Assembly (NCBI GenBank): GCA_023421505.1
Contig: JAEZTJ010000056.1
Coordinates: 1 to 46,162 of the forward strand
DNA from: Bacillota bacterium
GTDB lineage: Bacteria > Bacillota > Clostridia > Lachnospirales > Lachnospiraceae
Direction: 5' to 3'
DNA length: 46,162 bases
The notes beneath the pieces are model-generated. The model worked only from the letters and a program-made list of their open reading frames with translations. It ran no database searches and had not been told where the DNA came from. The position numbers were made by a program, and so were the translations under genes. Below are positions 16,090 through 24,092 of the stretch, one piece after another; the stretch's first letter is position 1; each line of letters opens with the position of its first letter.

Positions 16090-18423
16090 GTGAATAATTT
16101 TAACCTAGCAGCATATGCAGAAAAAATTGTTGAAAGCACTCCATCAGAGCGGGTAAAGACACTGATGGAGGATGTTCGGAGCAATATGCTGGTTAAGAAC
16201 ACAAAAGTCGGTGAAATGGGCTCCGTACTGAACGAGGAGACAGGCAGGCTGCCAGTCATTATCCGAAAAGCGATGGCAGAACGGCAGAAGCTCAGTCTTG
16301 CACCCGCAGGTATATGGGAGAAGCAGATCTTTGCCGGATGCTTTACTCTAAAAGAGGAAAAGCTTGTAAATACCTATACTCTTCCGGAATTTGCATATCC
16401 GGAGGAAATGAAAGAAGGAGAAAATTACGGCTTTGGCATCTATTCCATGTTTGGACACATATCACCGGATTATCCCAGACTTTTAACAATGGGGACCAGC
16501 GGTATCCGGAAAATGGCACTGGACCGGCTGTCCAGTGTGACGGAAGAAAAAAACAGGGCATTTCTGACGGCAGTACTGATTTCTCTGGAAGGACTTGAGA
16601 TTTTTGCAAGACGTAATGCAGAAATGCTGTTGGCAAAGGCTGCCGGAGAAGGCGACGCTCACAGGCGGAAGGAGTTATTGCGAACGGCAGATGCTCTGAA
16701 GCGCTGTCCGATGTATCCGGCGAAGACATATCTTGAGGCGTGCCAATCCTCCTGGCTTTTGCACCTTGCGCTTCAGCTTACGGATAATTATCTGGCACTT
16801 GGAAGACCGGACCAGTATCTTTACCCCTACTTAAAGCAGGATATTGAAGAGGGAAGATTGACCATCGAGGAAGCGCAGGAGATAACCGACTGCTTTCTGC
16901 TGAAATTTAATGAAAGGTCACAGGATAATGAAGTGGCGGCTCAGATGATGGATCTGGAGAAGGCACAACAGGAGAATGAAAGGAAATGGGCGGAGCGTAA
17001 GCTGTATGACATCGGACAGCAGCGATATAATGTTCGGGATACCGTGGATGCAATCAACCACTGGAATCAGAATGTCATTGTAGGAGGCCTAATTCCGGAG
17101 TCCGGTGAAGATGCCACAAATCTGCTGACGGTTATGATGATAGAGTCTTTTCGGCGGCTGAGGATGACCAATCCCGTATTATCAGTACGCATACATAGAA
17201 ACACACCTGAATTTCTCGTAAGACAGGTTGCAATTACCCTAAAGACAGGTGGAGGACTGCCGGCCCTGTACAATGATGAGACAGTGGTTAAGGGTTATGA
17301 GAACTTCGGTGTGGATGCGGCATTGGCACGGGATTATGCGAACAACGGCTGCTGGGAGTGCCTGCTGCCGGGCAAGACGGACTTTTATTTTATAAAACTG
17401 AATGCACTAAAATGTATGGAATGGGCTTTAAATCACGGCGTTTGCCATGTGGATGGCAAAAAGGAAGCACCGGATCAGGGTGATGTGGCAGAGATTACCT
17501 GTTTTGACGAGCTGTATCAGCGGGTTTTTGATAATATCAAATATGTGATGGATACAGCGGCAAAGCATATGGTGGAAACGCAGCATCTGAGATCTATTGT
17601 GGCCCCCACCCCCCTCTTGTCGGCCTTGCTGGACGGTCCGGTAGAAAAGGGTCTTGATATGACCCAGATGGGAGCAAGATTTATTCTGGGTGGAACCATA
17701 GCGGAGGGCATCAGTCATGTCATAGATTCCTTGTGCGCCATCAACGAGGTGGTGTTTAAGGAGGACTATTGCAGCCTGCAGACCGTAGCGGAGGCGATCG
17801 ACCATAATTTTGAGGGCTATGAAAGACTTAGGGTGAAGCTGGCTTCCTGCCCAAAATACGGAGCGAATAACCCGGTTGCGGATGAAATTGGAATAAGGCT
17901 TACGCATGATTATGCCGAATATATGAAAATAATTGACGAAAAATATCCGGAAATGAAATTTATGCCAGGTATCGGTACCTTCTCCTGGTATATAGCAGTA
18001 GGCAACGGAACCGGTGCCAGTGCTGACGGAAGACTGATAGCGGAACCGGTTGCCAGTAATTTTTCTCCCTCTAGGGGCGCTATGACGAAGGGTATTACAG
18101 GCGCACTTTTGTCCTTCAGTAAGATGAATCTGGATGCTATGCCGCTTGGATCACCTTTGGATCTTGGACTCTCCGGCAGGTATATCCTGGGTGAGGAGGG
18201 TACTGTCCGAATGATAGGCCTGATCAAGGCGTTTTTGGAGCTGGGAGGAAATCTTCTGACAATCAGCGTGGCGGATACAGATACGCTTAAGGATGCACAG
18301 AAGCATCCTGAGAATTACAGGGATCTGCGGGTACGTATGGGAGGCTGGTCAGCCTATTTTACGATGCTGAGCCGAGAGCAGCAGGAGTATCATATTCGAA
18401 AGAGTGAAGCAGGATTTTTTTGA
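16090..18423 (+). CDS. Glycyl radical enzyme of unassigned specificity
   Basis: Strictly anaerobic radical catalyst of the pyruvate formate-lyase superfamily, 777 residues. The active-site thiyl cysteine is Cys421 in NNGCWECLLPGKTDF, with Glu423 two residues on. This C-x-E arrangement is typical of eliminases and decarboxylases, not the Cys-Cys of pyruvate formate-lyase. The radical glycine is Gly752 in RVRMGGWSAYF, where most relatives have GYSA or GFSA. As I recall, glycerol and propanediol dehydratases follow PGKT with EGWHD; here it is DFYFI, so the usual substrate-binding Asp is absent. GTG 16090 follows AGGAG at 16077-16081. Neighbouring DhaK/DhaL and aldehyde dehydrogenase suggest a carbonyl product. 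C-O elimination or ring opening of a sugar-derived substrate is the favoured guess; specificity is open. Confidence 0.93.
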   Translation: MNNFNLAAYAEKIVESTPSERVKTLMEDVRSNMLVKNTKVGEMGSVLNEETGRLPVIIRKAMAERQKLSLAPAGIWEKQIFAGCFTLKEEKLVNTYTLPEFAYPEEMKEGENYGFGIYSMFGHISPDYPRLLTMGTSGIRKMALDRLSSVTEEKNRAFLTAVLISLEGLEIFARRNAEMLLAKAAGEGDAHRRKELLRTADALKRCPMYPAKTYLEACQSSWLLHLALQLTDNYLALGRPDQYLYPYLKQDIEEGRLTIEEAQEITDCFLLKFNERSQDNEVAAQMMDLEKAQQENERKWAERKLYDIGQQRYNVRDTVDAINHWNQNVIVGGLIPESGEDATNLLTVMMIESFRRLRMTNPVLSVRIHRNTPEFLVRQVAITLKTGGGLPALYNDETVVKGYENFGVDAALARDYANNGCWECLLPGKTDFYFIKLNALKCMEWALNHGVCHVDGKKEAPDQGDVAEITCFDELYQRVFDNIKYVMDTAAKHMVETQHLRSIVAPTPLLSALLDGPVEKGLDMTQMGARFILGGTIAEGISHVIDSLCAINEVVFKEDYCSLQTVAEAIDHNFEGYERLRVKLASCPKYGANNPVADEIGIRLTHDYAEYMKIIDEKYPEMKFMPGIGTFSWYIAVGNGTGASADGRLIAEPVASNFSPSRGAMTKGITGALLSFSKMNLDAMPLGSPLDLGLSGRYILGEEGTVRMIGLIKAFLELGGNLLTISVADTDTLKDAQKHPENYRDLRVRMGGWSAYFTMLSREQQEYHIRKSEAGFF

Positions 18424-18440
18424 GAAAGGTATGAGATGAA

Positions 18441-19433
18441 ATGAAGAAATGTATGAACCAGGCGGATGATTTCGTAATGGAAAGCCTATCCGGTATTTAC
18501 AAGGCCTATCCGGATTTCTATTCTGCGGCCGGCGGTGATCTGAAGGCTGTTGTGCACCCCAGTAAAAAGGACAAGGTCAGTATCATTACGGGAGGCGGCT
18601 ATGGCCACCTGCCGGTGTTTTTGGGATATGTTGGTGAAGGATTGTGTGACGGAGCAGCGGTAGGAAATGTATTTACCTCTCCTTCCGGTACGACGATACA
18701 GAATGTAACCAATGCTGTAAATCATGAGAAGGGTGTATTGTATCTGTTCGGCAATTATTTTGGCGATAGTATGAATTTTGAAATGGCATCGGAGTTTGCC
18801 GAAATACAGGGAATAGAGACAGCCATCGTAAAGGTATCCGATGATATGGCCAGTGCTCCACGGGATAGGTATACGGAACGGCGGGGGATTGCGGGAATCG
18901 TTTATGCCTACAAGATAGCTGGCGCTGCTGCGGAGCTTGGCCTCAATTTGAAGGAGGTTAAGCGGATAGCGGAGAAGACGGTTGCCAATACGGTTACCTT
19001 CGGCGTCGCATTTTCGTCCTGTACTCTACCGGGTGCCGCTGGACCTAATTTTGAGATTGATGACGGAGATATGGAAATCGGTATGGGGATCCACGGTGAA
19101 CCGGGAGTCAGAAGAGATAAAATGAGAACAAGCGGAGAAATAGCGAAGGAGCTGGTTACGGCAATTCTAGACGACCTGTCTATGACGGGGAAGGAACGTA
19201 TTTCTGTTCTGGTGAACGGTCTTGGCAATACGAGCAGGGAGGAACTGTATATCCTATATCATGATGTGGCAAATCTGCTGGAGCAGGAGAATATTACGAT
19301 TGCAAAAGCCTTCGTGGGTGAATACGCCACATCTCTCGAGATGTCGGGTTCCTCCGTAAGTATCTTAAAGCTTGACGGAGAGCTGGAGCCACTGCTGCTG
19401 CAAAAAGCATATACGCCGTTTGTCAGCTTTTAA
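18441..19433 (+). CDS. dhaK: Dihydroxyacetone kinase-type DhaK subunit
   Basis: Substrate-binding half of a dihydroxyacetone-type kinase, which holds a short ketose or aldose as a hemiaminal on histidine. The catalytic set is complete: His56 in GGGYGHLP, Asp109 in GNYFGDSMNF and the covalent-binding His218 in GMGIHGEPG. These carry the same numbers as in Escherichia coli DhaK. The usual GHEP is GHLP here, and GSGH is GYGH, which hints at altered substrate preference. It is 330 residues, slightly shorter than typical. It lies 17 bp after the glycyl radical enzyme and 40 bp before dhaL. It probably phosphorylates a carbonyl intermediate of this pathway; true dihydroxyacetone is also possible. 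Confidence 0.9.
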   Translation: MKKCMNQADDFVMESLSGIYKAYPDFYSAAGGDLKAVVHPSKKDKVSIITGGGYGHLPVFLGYVGEGLCDGAAVGNVFTSPSGTTIQNVTNAVNHEKGVLYLFGNYFGDSMNFEMASEFAEIQGIETAIVKVSDDMASAPRDRYTERRGIAGIVYAYKIAGAAAELGLNLKEVKRIAEKTVANTVTFGVAFSSCTLPGAAGPNFEIDDGDMEIGMGIHGEPGVRRDKMRTSGEIAKELVTAILDDLSMTGKERISVLVNGLGNTSREELYILYHDVANLLEQENITIAKAFVGEYATSLEMSGSSVSILKLDGELEPLLLQKAYTPFVSF

Positions 19434-19473
19434 AGGGAAAAGCATATTGAATAACGAAGGGTGTGAGTAAAGA

Positions 19474-20103
19474 ATGGCAGAATATTCAATGGATGATGTG
19501 AAAAGGATTTTGAATAAAATTGCTGGCGAATTTATTTCCGCTAAGGCACGACTGACGGAGATTGACAGCAAATTAGGCGACGGTGATATGGGCATATCGA
19601 TGGAAAAGGGAGCGGTAGCCGTAAAAAAGGCAGTGTCGGATTTTGATTCGAAGGAGAAGAAAATCTCGAAGTTACTTTTAAGCTGCGCGGCAGCATTTAA
19701 CAATGCGGCGCCTTCTACTATGGGAACTCTGCTCAGTATGGGCATGATGGCAGTAGGAAAGGAATTGGCAGATAATACCCAGATAACAGAAGCGGAGATC
19801 GCAAAATTACCTGGAACACTTGCGAATGCCATTGCAGTTAGAGGAAAAGCCTCGGTAGGTGATAAGACGATCCTGGATGCCCTGGTACCCTATTCGATAT
19901 CACTTCAGGATACCTATGAAAAAACAGGTGATTTACGTATAGCGCTAAATCAGGCTTCTCTGGCAGCTTTTGAAGGAATGGAAAGCACAAAGGGAATTAT
20001 AGCAAAAACCGGAAGAGCTAAGTGGATCGCCGAGCGCAATATGGAATACCCGGATGGCGGTGCTGTTTTATGCTATCTGGTTGCAAAAAGCTTTATAAAA
20101 TAG
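19474..20103 (+). CDS. dhaL: Dihydroxyacetone kinase-type DhaL (nucleotide-binding) subunit
   Basis: Nucleotide-binding, all-helical partner of DhaK, 209 residues. The Mg-nucleotide aspartates are Asp31, Asp36 and Asp38 in EIDSKLGDGDMG; canonical DhaL has GDGDHG. NNAAPSTMGTLLSMG and RGKASVGDKTILDAL match the conserved glycine-rich loops. No DhaM (PTS phosphodonor) gene is nearby, so the split kinase may use ATP directly, or a DhaM may be encoded elsewhere. It starts at ATG 19474 behind GAAGGGTGTGAG. Confidence 0.9.
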   Translation: MAEYSMDDVKRILNKIAGEFISAKARLTEIDSKLGDGDMGISMEKGAVAVKKAVSDFDSKEKKISKLLLSCAAAFNNAAPSTMGTLLSMGMMAVGKELADNTQITEAEIAKLPGTLANAIAVRGKASVGDKTILDALVPYSISLQDTYEKTGDLRIALNQASLAAFEGMESTKGIIAKTGRAKWIAERNMEYPDGGAVLCYLVAKSFIK

Positions 20104-20125
20104 GGAAGGAGTAAAATTTAAGGAA

Positions 20126-21112
20126 ATGACGATGAAAAATACCGCAAATACTTGCCGGATAGAAGAAAGCATCCTTTACGGAATCAAAACACTGACACTA
20201 TCGAATGATTTGGTTTCGATAAGAATATTGGTAGGAAAGGGTGGAGAAATTAACCGGATTACCTATCTTCCGAAGAACTTACAGGTCCTTCTGGAGGATA
20301 ATGAGGTTATGAAGGCGTATGAAGGCAGAGACTTGGAAAAAGATAGACTGGCTAATTATTCGGAGCTGTTTATGGGAGGCTGGCCGGATGTAATTCCCGG
20401 CTTCGGATATTACGGTGAGGTGGCCTATAAGGAAAGACCCATTGGTCTGGCAGCTACCCTGCCCTGGTTATGCGAGATACTTAAAGAAAGCGATTCCTGC
20501 GTCAGCGTAAAGCTTAAGCTGCGCATGGAGCTGTTTCCATTGTATCTAGTCAAAACCTTTACCTTAAAAAAGGGGGAAGCGGCTATATCCATAGAGGAGA
20601 CAGTAAAAAATGAGGGGAAGCAGCAGGCAGCCGTGACCTGGACGCAGCACGCGGCCTTCGCCGGAGACTTTCTTGACGAGACTGTCAGAATCAGCTTTCC
20701 CGCAGAGAAAATCTTTATTCCTTCCCAGTTTGCAAATAACGGCGGTAGGGAAGAGGATTATATCATGCCGGTTGAAAAGGTCCGGATGCCGGACGGTACA
20801 TACCATGATCTTCGTACCATGAGGGCAAGAGCCAATGACGGACATCTGGTGTTTACACAAAAGCTTGACCGGGATTATTACGAAATGTACAATCAGGCAA
20901 AAAAAATCGGTTTCCGAATGAAATGGGATAAAGAAATATATCCGTACTTACGCTGCTGGTACCAGAATACATCAAACGGATATTCCATTGCTCTGGAGCC
21001 CTGTAATTATTACTGCCATACCTTTGAGGAATGCGTGAGGAATGGAATGTTCCTTTTTCTTGAAGCAGATGAAGAAAAAAGCAGTGTGATCCGTTTCTCG
21101 TTTTTTGAATAA
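20126..21112 (+). CDS. Aldose 1-epimerase-like protein (galactose mutarotase superfamily)
   Basis: A 328-residue beta-sandwich protein of the galactose-mutarotase/DUF4432-like group. Recognisable parts are GKGGEINRITYLPKNLQVLLE near the N-terminus, a central LFMGGWPDVIPGFG, a TWTQHAAFAGDFLD segment with a candidate catalytic His, and a C-terminal ALEPCNYYCHTFEE. Such proteins equilibrate anomers or bind sugars released by glycosidases. Here it probably handles a product of the GH1/GH2 enzymes downstream. AAGGAG at 20105-20110 precedes ATG 20126. The subfamily assignment is tentative. Confidence 0.7.
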   Translation: MTMKNTANTCRIEESILYGIKTLTLSNDLVSIRILVGKGGEINRITYLPKNLQVLLEDNEVMKAYEGRDLEKDRLANYSELFMGGWPDVIPGFGYYGEVAYKERPIGLAATLPWLCEILKESDSCVSVKLKLRMELFPLYLVKTFTLKKGEAAISIEETVKNEGKQQAAVTWTQHAAFAGDFLDETVRISFPAEKIFIPSQFANNGGREEDYIMPVEKVRMPDGTYHDLRTMRARANDGHLVFTQKLDRDYYEMYNQAKKIGFRMKWDKEIYPYLRCWYQNTSNGYSIALEPCNYYCHTFEECVRNGMFLFLEADEEKSSVIRFSFFE

Positions 21113-21202
21113 GGAAAGGAAGCTGCGGTAAACCTGATAAGATTTAAGATGCGCATTGTCTCGAAAGCGAGCCAAATAAGCAGCGCGGAAATGAGGAATA
21201 CT

Positions 21203-22705
21203 ATGGAAGAATTAAAATACTTTTATAATGGTGAATTTAAAAAATCAAATACAAATATTTATTATGATTTATATAATCCTAGTACCGGTGAGCTTACCGG
21301 AAAAGCACCCTGCTGTACCAACGACGAGGTGCTGGAGGCGATTGAGGCCGCGAAGGCAGCCTTTCCGAAATGGAGTGCAACACCAGTAATCAAGCGTACA
21401 CAGATCTTGTACAGGGTGAGGGAGCTGCTTATGGAGCACATGGAGGAGCTTACACTGCTGGTTGCGCAGGAAAATGGTAAGGTGTGGTCTGAGGCGGAAG
21501 GAGATGTGCTAAAAGCAAAGGAAGGGACGGAGCTTGCGATCCAGGCAGCCTCGCTTATGATGGGTGACAGCCTGATGGATACGTCAAAGGGCTATGATAC
21601 CGTGCAATATCGTGAGCCTATTGGTGTATTCGTCGGAATCGTTCCGGTGAATTTTCCGGCTATGATTCCCTTTGGCTGGATGGCACCCGTATGCTTAGCA
21701 AGCGGCAATACCATGGTTTTAAAGGCTGCCAGTCTAACGCCAAGGACTGCCCTCAGAATCGCACAGCTTTATAAGGAAGCGGGGCTGCCAGATGGGGTAT
21801 TGAATGTAATAACCTGCTCCAGGAATGAAATTAATACAATTTTGGATCACCCTGATGTAAAAGGAATAACCTTCGTCGGTTCCACTCCCGTGGGAAAGAT
21901 GATATACGAACGGGCTGCCGGAGCCGGGAAGAGAGTTCAGGCACTTTGTCAGGCAAAGAACCATGCATTGATTCTGGCAGATGCGCCGGTTAAGAGAACT
22001 GCCGCCGGAGTAATAAACGCCGCATTCGGCTGCGCCGGTCAAAGGTGTATGGCGCTCAGCTGCTGCGTGGTGGAAGAAAGCATCGCGGATGAATTCATGG
22101 AGGAACTGGTCAGACAGGCTAAGGAAATTAAAATTGGGCCGGCCTATGACAAGACGTCAAGACTGGGGCCGATTACTTATCAAAAGCATTATGAGGAGGT
22201 TATCGGCGATATCAATAAAGGAATTGCGGAAGGAGCAAGTCTGGTGCTTGATGGCAGAGGCCGTGTGGTAGAGGGATATGAGAAGGGCTATTATATCGGA
22301 CCCACGATCTTTGACCGAGTAACGGAGGATATGACCATCGGAAACGAGGAAGTATTCGGACCCGTACTCTGCATCAAACGAGTAAAGGGTTTTAAGGAAG
22401 GCTTAGAATTGATGAACCGGAATCCGTATGCCAATGGCTCGGTTATTTTTACCAGAAGTGGTTATTATGCCAGAGAATTTGCAAGACATACAGATGGCGG
22501 TATGGTGGGAATTAATGTCGGTATTCCGGTGCCGGTGGGTGTATTCCCGTTTGCGGGTCACAAGGATTCATTTTTTGGGGATCTGCATTGTCTCGGAAAG
22601 GATGCATATCGCTTCTACACAGAGAGCAAGTGTGTAACCTCCTGCTGGTTTGATGAGGAGGAAATGTCTAACACGAAGGTATCCACCTGGGACGGAACCA
22701 TATAG
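21203..22705 (+). CDS. Aldehyde dehydrogenase, methylmalonate-semialdehyde (CoA-acylating) type
   Basis: NAD-dependent aldehyde oxidation; the nearest characterised relatives (MmsA, IolA) convert malonate or methylmalonate semialdehyde plus CoA to acetyl- or propionyl-CoA and CO2. About 500 residues. The nucleophile Cys282 lies in CAGQRCMALS, which is diagnostic of the methylmalonate-semialdehyde group rather than GQ.C-type non-acylating enzymes. GSTPVGKMIYERA is the NAD site, and FGPVLCIKRV and HKDSFFGDLH lie toward the C-terminus. ATG 21203 is preferred because GAGG sits about 7 bp upstream; the same frame is open from 21149. Its place after the radical enzyme and kinase suggests a terminal acyl-CoA-forming step. 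The physiological aldehyde is unknown. Confidence 0.88.
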   Translation: MEELKYFYNGEFKKSNTNIYYDLYNPSTGELTGKAPCCTNDEVLEAIEAAKAAFPKWSATPVIKRTQILYRVRELLMEHMEELTLLVAQENGKVWSEAEGDVLKAKEGTELAIQAASLMMGDSLMDTSKGYDTVQYREPIGVFVGIVPVNFPAMIPFGWMAPVCLASGNTMVLKAASLTPRTALRIAQLYKEAGLPDGVLNVITCSRNEINTILDHPDVKGITFVGSTPVGKMIYERAAGAGKRVQALCQAKNHALILADAPVKRTAAGVINAAFGCAGQRCMALSCCVVEESIADEFMEELVRQAKEIKIGPAYDKTSRLGPITYQKHYEEVIGDINKGIAEGASLVLDGRGRVVEGYEKGYYIGPTIFDRVTEDMTIGNEEVFGPVLCIKRVKGFKEGLELMNRNPYANGSVIFTRSGYYAREFARHTDGGMVGINVGIPVPVGVFPFAGHKDSFFGDLHCLGKDAYRFYTESKCVTSCWFDEEEMSNTKVSTWDGTI

Positions 22706-22714
22706 GAGGAGTAA

Positions 22715-24070
22715 ATGTATAAAGGAGAGAATATGTCAGACTTTATTTTTGGAACAGCGACAGCTTCCTTTCAGATTGAAGGAGGAGCGGCGGAGGGAGG
22801 CCGTACGCCCTCTATTTGGGATACTTTTTGTGATTTACCGGGAAGGGTAATAAACGCAGATAATGGGTCAATTGCCTGCGATTATTTTCATAAATATAAA
22901 GAAGATATAGAACTGATGCATCAGCTGGGAGTGAGCAGCTACCGGTTTTCCATCAGCTGGTCAAGGATATTTCCGGCAGAAGGGGTGTATAATCCGGAAG
23001 GTATGGAGTTCTATATGAATATACTGAAGGAATTAAAAAAATATAATATTTCCGCAATGATAACGCTTTACCATTGGGACTTACCACAGTGGATTGAAGA
23101 AAAGGGCGGATGGCTAAACCGTGATACAGTAAATCTGTTTGCAGAATATGCAAAGAAATGCTTTGAGGTCCTGAATCAAGACGTAAGCTTCTGGGTAACG
23201 CTCAACGAACCCTTTTGCTCCTCGTTTGTCAGCTACCTCGAGGGAAGGCATGCACCAGGTCATAAAAATATCTCAGAAGCAGTGAAGGCTTCCCACCATC
23301 TGATTTTAGCTCACGGACGGGCTGTACAGGAATACAGGAAGCTGCATGGAAAGAAGCAGATTGGTATCGTTTTGAACCAGACTGCAATCTATCCTGCCAG
23401 TAACACAGTAGAGGACCGTCAGGCGGCCAATAACCGGGATGGCTGCCTTAACCGGTGGTTCTTAGATATTGTTCTGAGGGGAAAATACCCGGAGGATATC
23501 CTAAATTTATATATTTGTCAGGGATTAACGGACCTTTCGTTTATGAGGGAAGAGGATTTCGGGGTAATGTGTGAGCAATTAGACTTTCTGGGCATTAATT
23601 TTTATTCCCGCGCCACGGTGGAATTTGACTCTACCATCATAAGCAAAGGGAGAAATGCCTATGATACGCCTTATAAAAAAACTTTTATGGATTGGGATAT
23701 CGGGCCGGAGGCTTTCGTTGAGCATATAGAGTTTATCCGGAGGAGTTATACCGATATACCGATTTATATCACCGAAAATGGTTCATGCTTTGATGATATA
23801 AAAGAAAATAATCAAATTCATGATAAGGATAGAGTGGAATATCTGCTGGAGCATTTAAATGCCGTGGAAATTATGAACCAAAAGGGCTTGAATATAAAAG
23901 GCTATTACTGTTGGTCTTTACTGGATAATTTTGAATGGGCCTGGGGTTATTCGAAGCGTTTTGGTATAATCTATGTGGATTATGATACTTTGGAGAGAAT
24001 ACCTAAGGACAGCTTTTATGCCTATCAAAGCTATATACGCGAATACAAAAGTAAAATAGGAAGGCAATAA
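22715..24070 (+). CDS. Glycoside hydrolase family 1 beta-glycosidase
   Basis: Cytoplasmic retaining beta-glycosidase (beta-glucosidase or 6-phospho-beta-glucosidase class), 451 residues and no signal peptide. The GH1 signature starts FIFGTATASFQIEGG. The acid/base Glu165 is in TLNEPF and the nucleophile Glu354 in YITENGSCFDD. ATG 22715 has AGGAGG just upstream and ATG 22733 has AAAGGAGAG, so either start could be used. With an ABC importer instead of a PTS, the substrate is more likely unphosphorylated. It adjoins a GH2 beta-mannosidase-like enzyme, and the two could act on a mixed beta-linked oligosaccharide or an aryl/alkyl glycoside. Confidence 0.94.
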   Translation: MYKGENMSDFIFGTATASFQIEGGAAEGGRTPSIWDTFCDLPGRVINADNGSIACDYFHKYKEDIELMHQLGVSSYRFSISWSRIFPAEGVYNPEGMEFYMNILKELKKYNISAMITLYHWDLPQWIEEKGGWLNRDTVNLFAEYAKKCFEVLNQDVSFWVTLNEPFCSSFVSYLEGRHAPGHKNISEAVKASHHLILAHGRAVQEYRKLHGKKQIGIVLNQTAIYPASNTVEDRQAANNRDGCLNRWFLDIVLRGKYPEDILNLYICQGLTDLSFMREEDFGVMCEQLDFLGINFYSRATVEFDSTIISKGRNAYDTPYKKTFMDWDIGPEAFVEHIEFIRRSYTDIPIYITENGSCFDDIKENNQIHDKDRVEYLLEHLNAVEIMNQKGLNIKGYYCWSLLDNFEWAWGYSKRFGIIYVDYDTLERIPKDSFYAYQSYIREYKSKIGRQ

Positions 24071-24092
24071 ATGTGTCGGAAAAGAGTAGAAA

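Noticed and set aside
17428..17907. 159-codon minus-strand frame inside the glycyl radical enzyme gene
   Set aside because: Shadow of a conserved coding region; no independent start signals.
16090..18423. Assignment as pyruvate formate-lyase
   Set aside because: The active site has Cys-Trp-Glu rather than Cys-Cys, and the activase has the two extra Fe-S cluster motifs absent from PFL activase.
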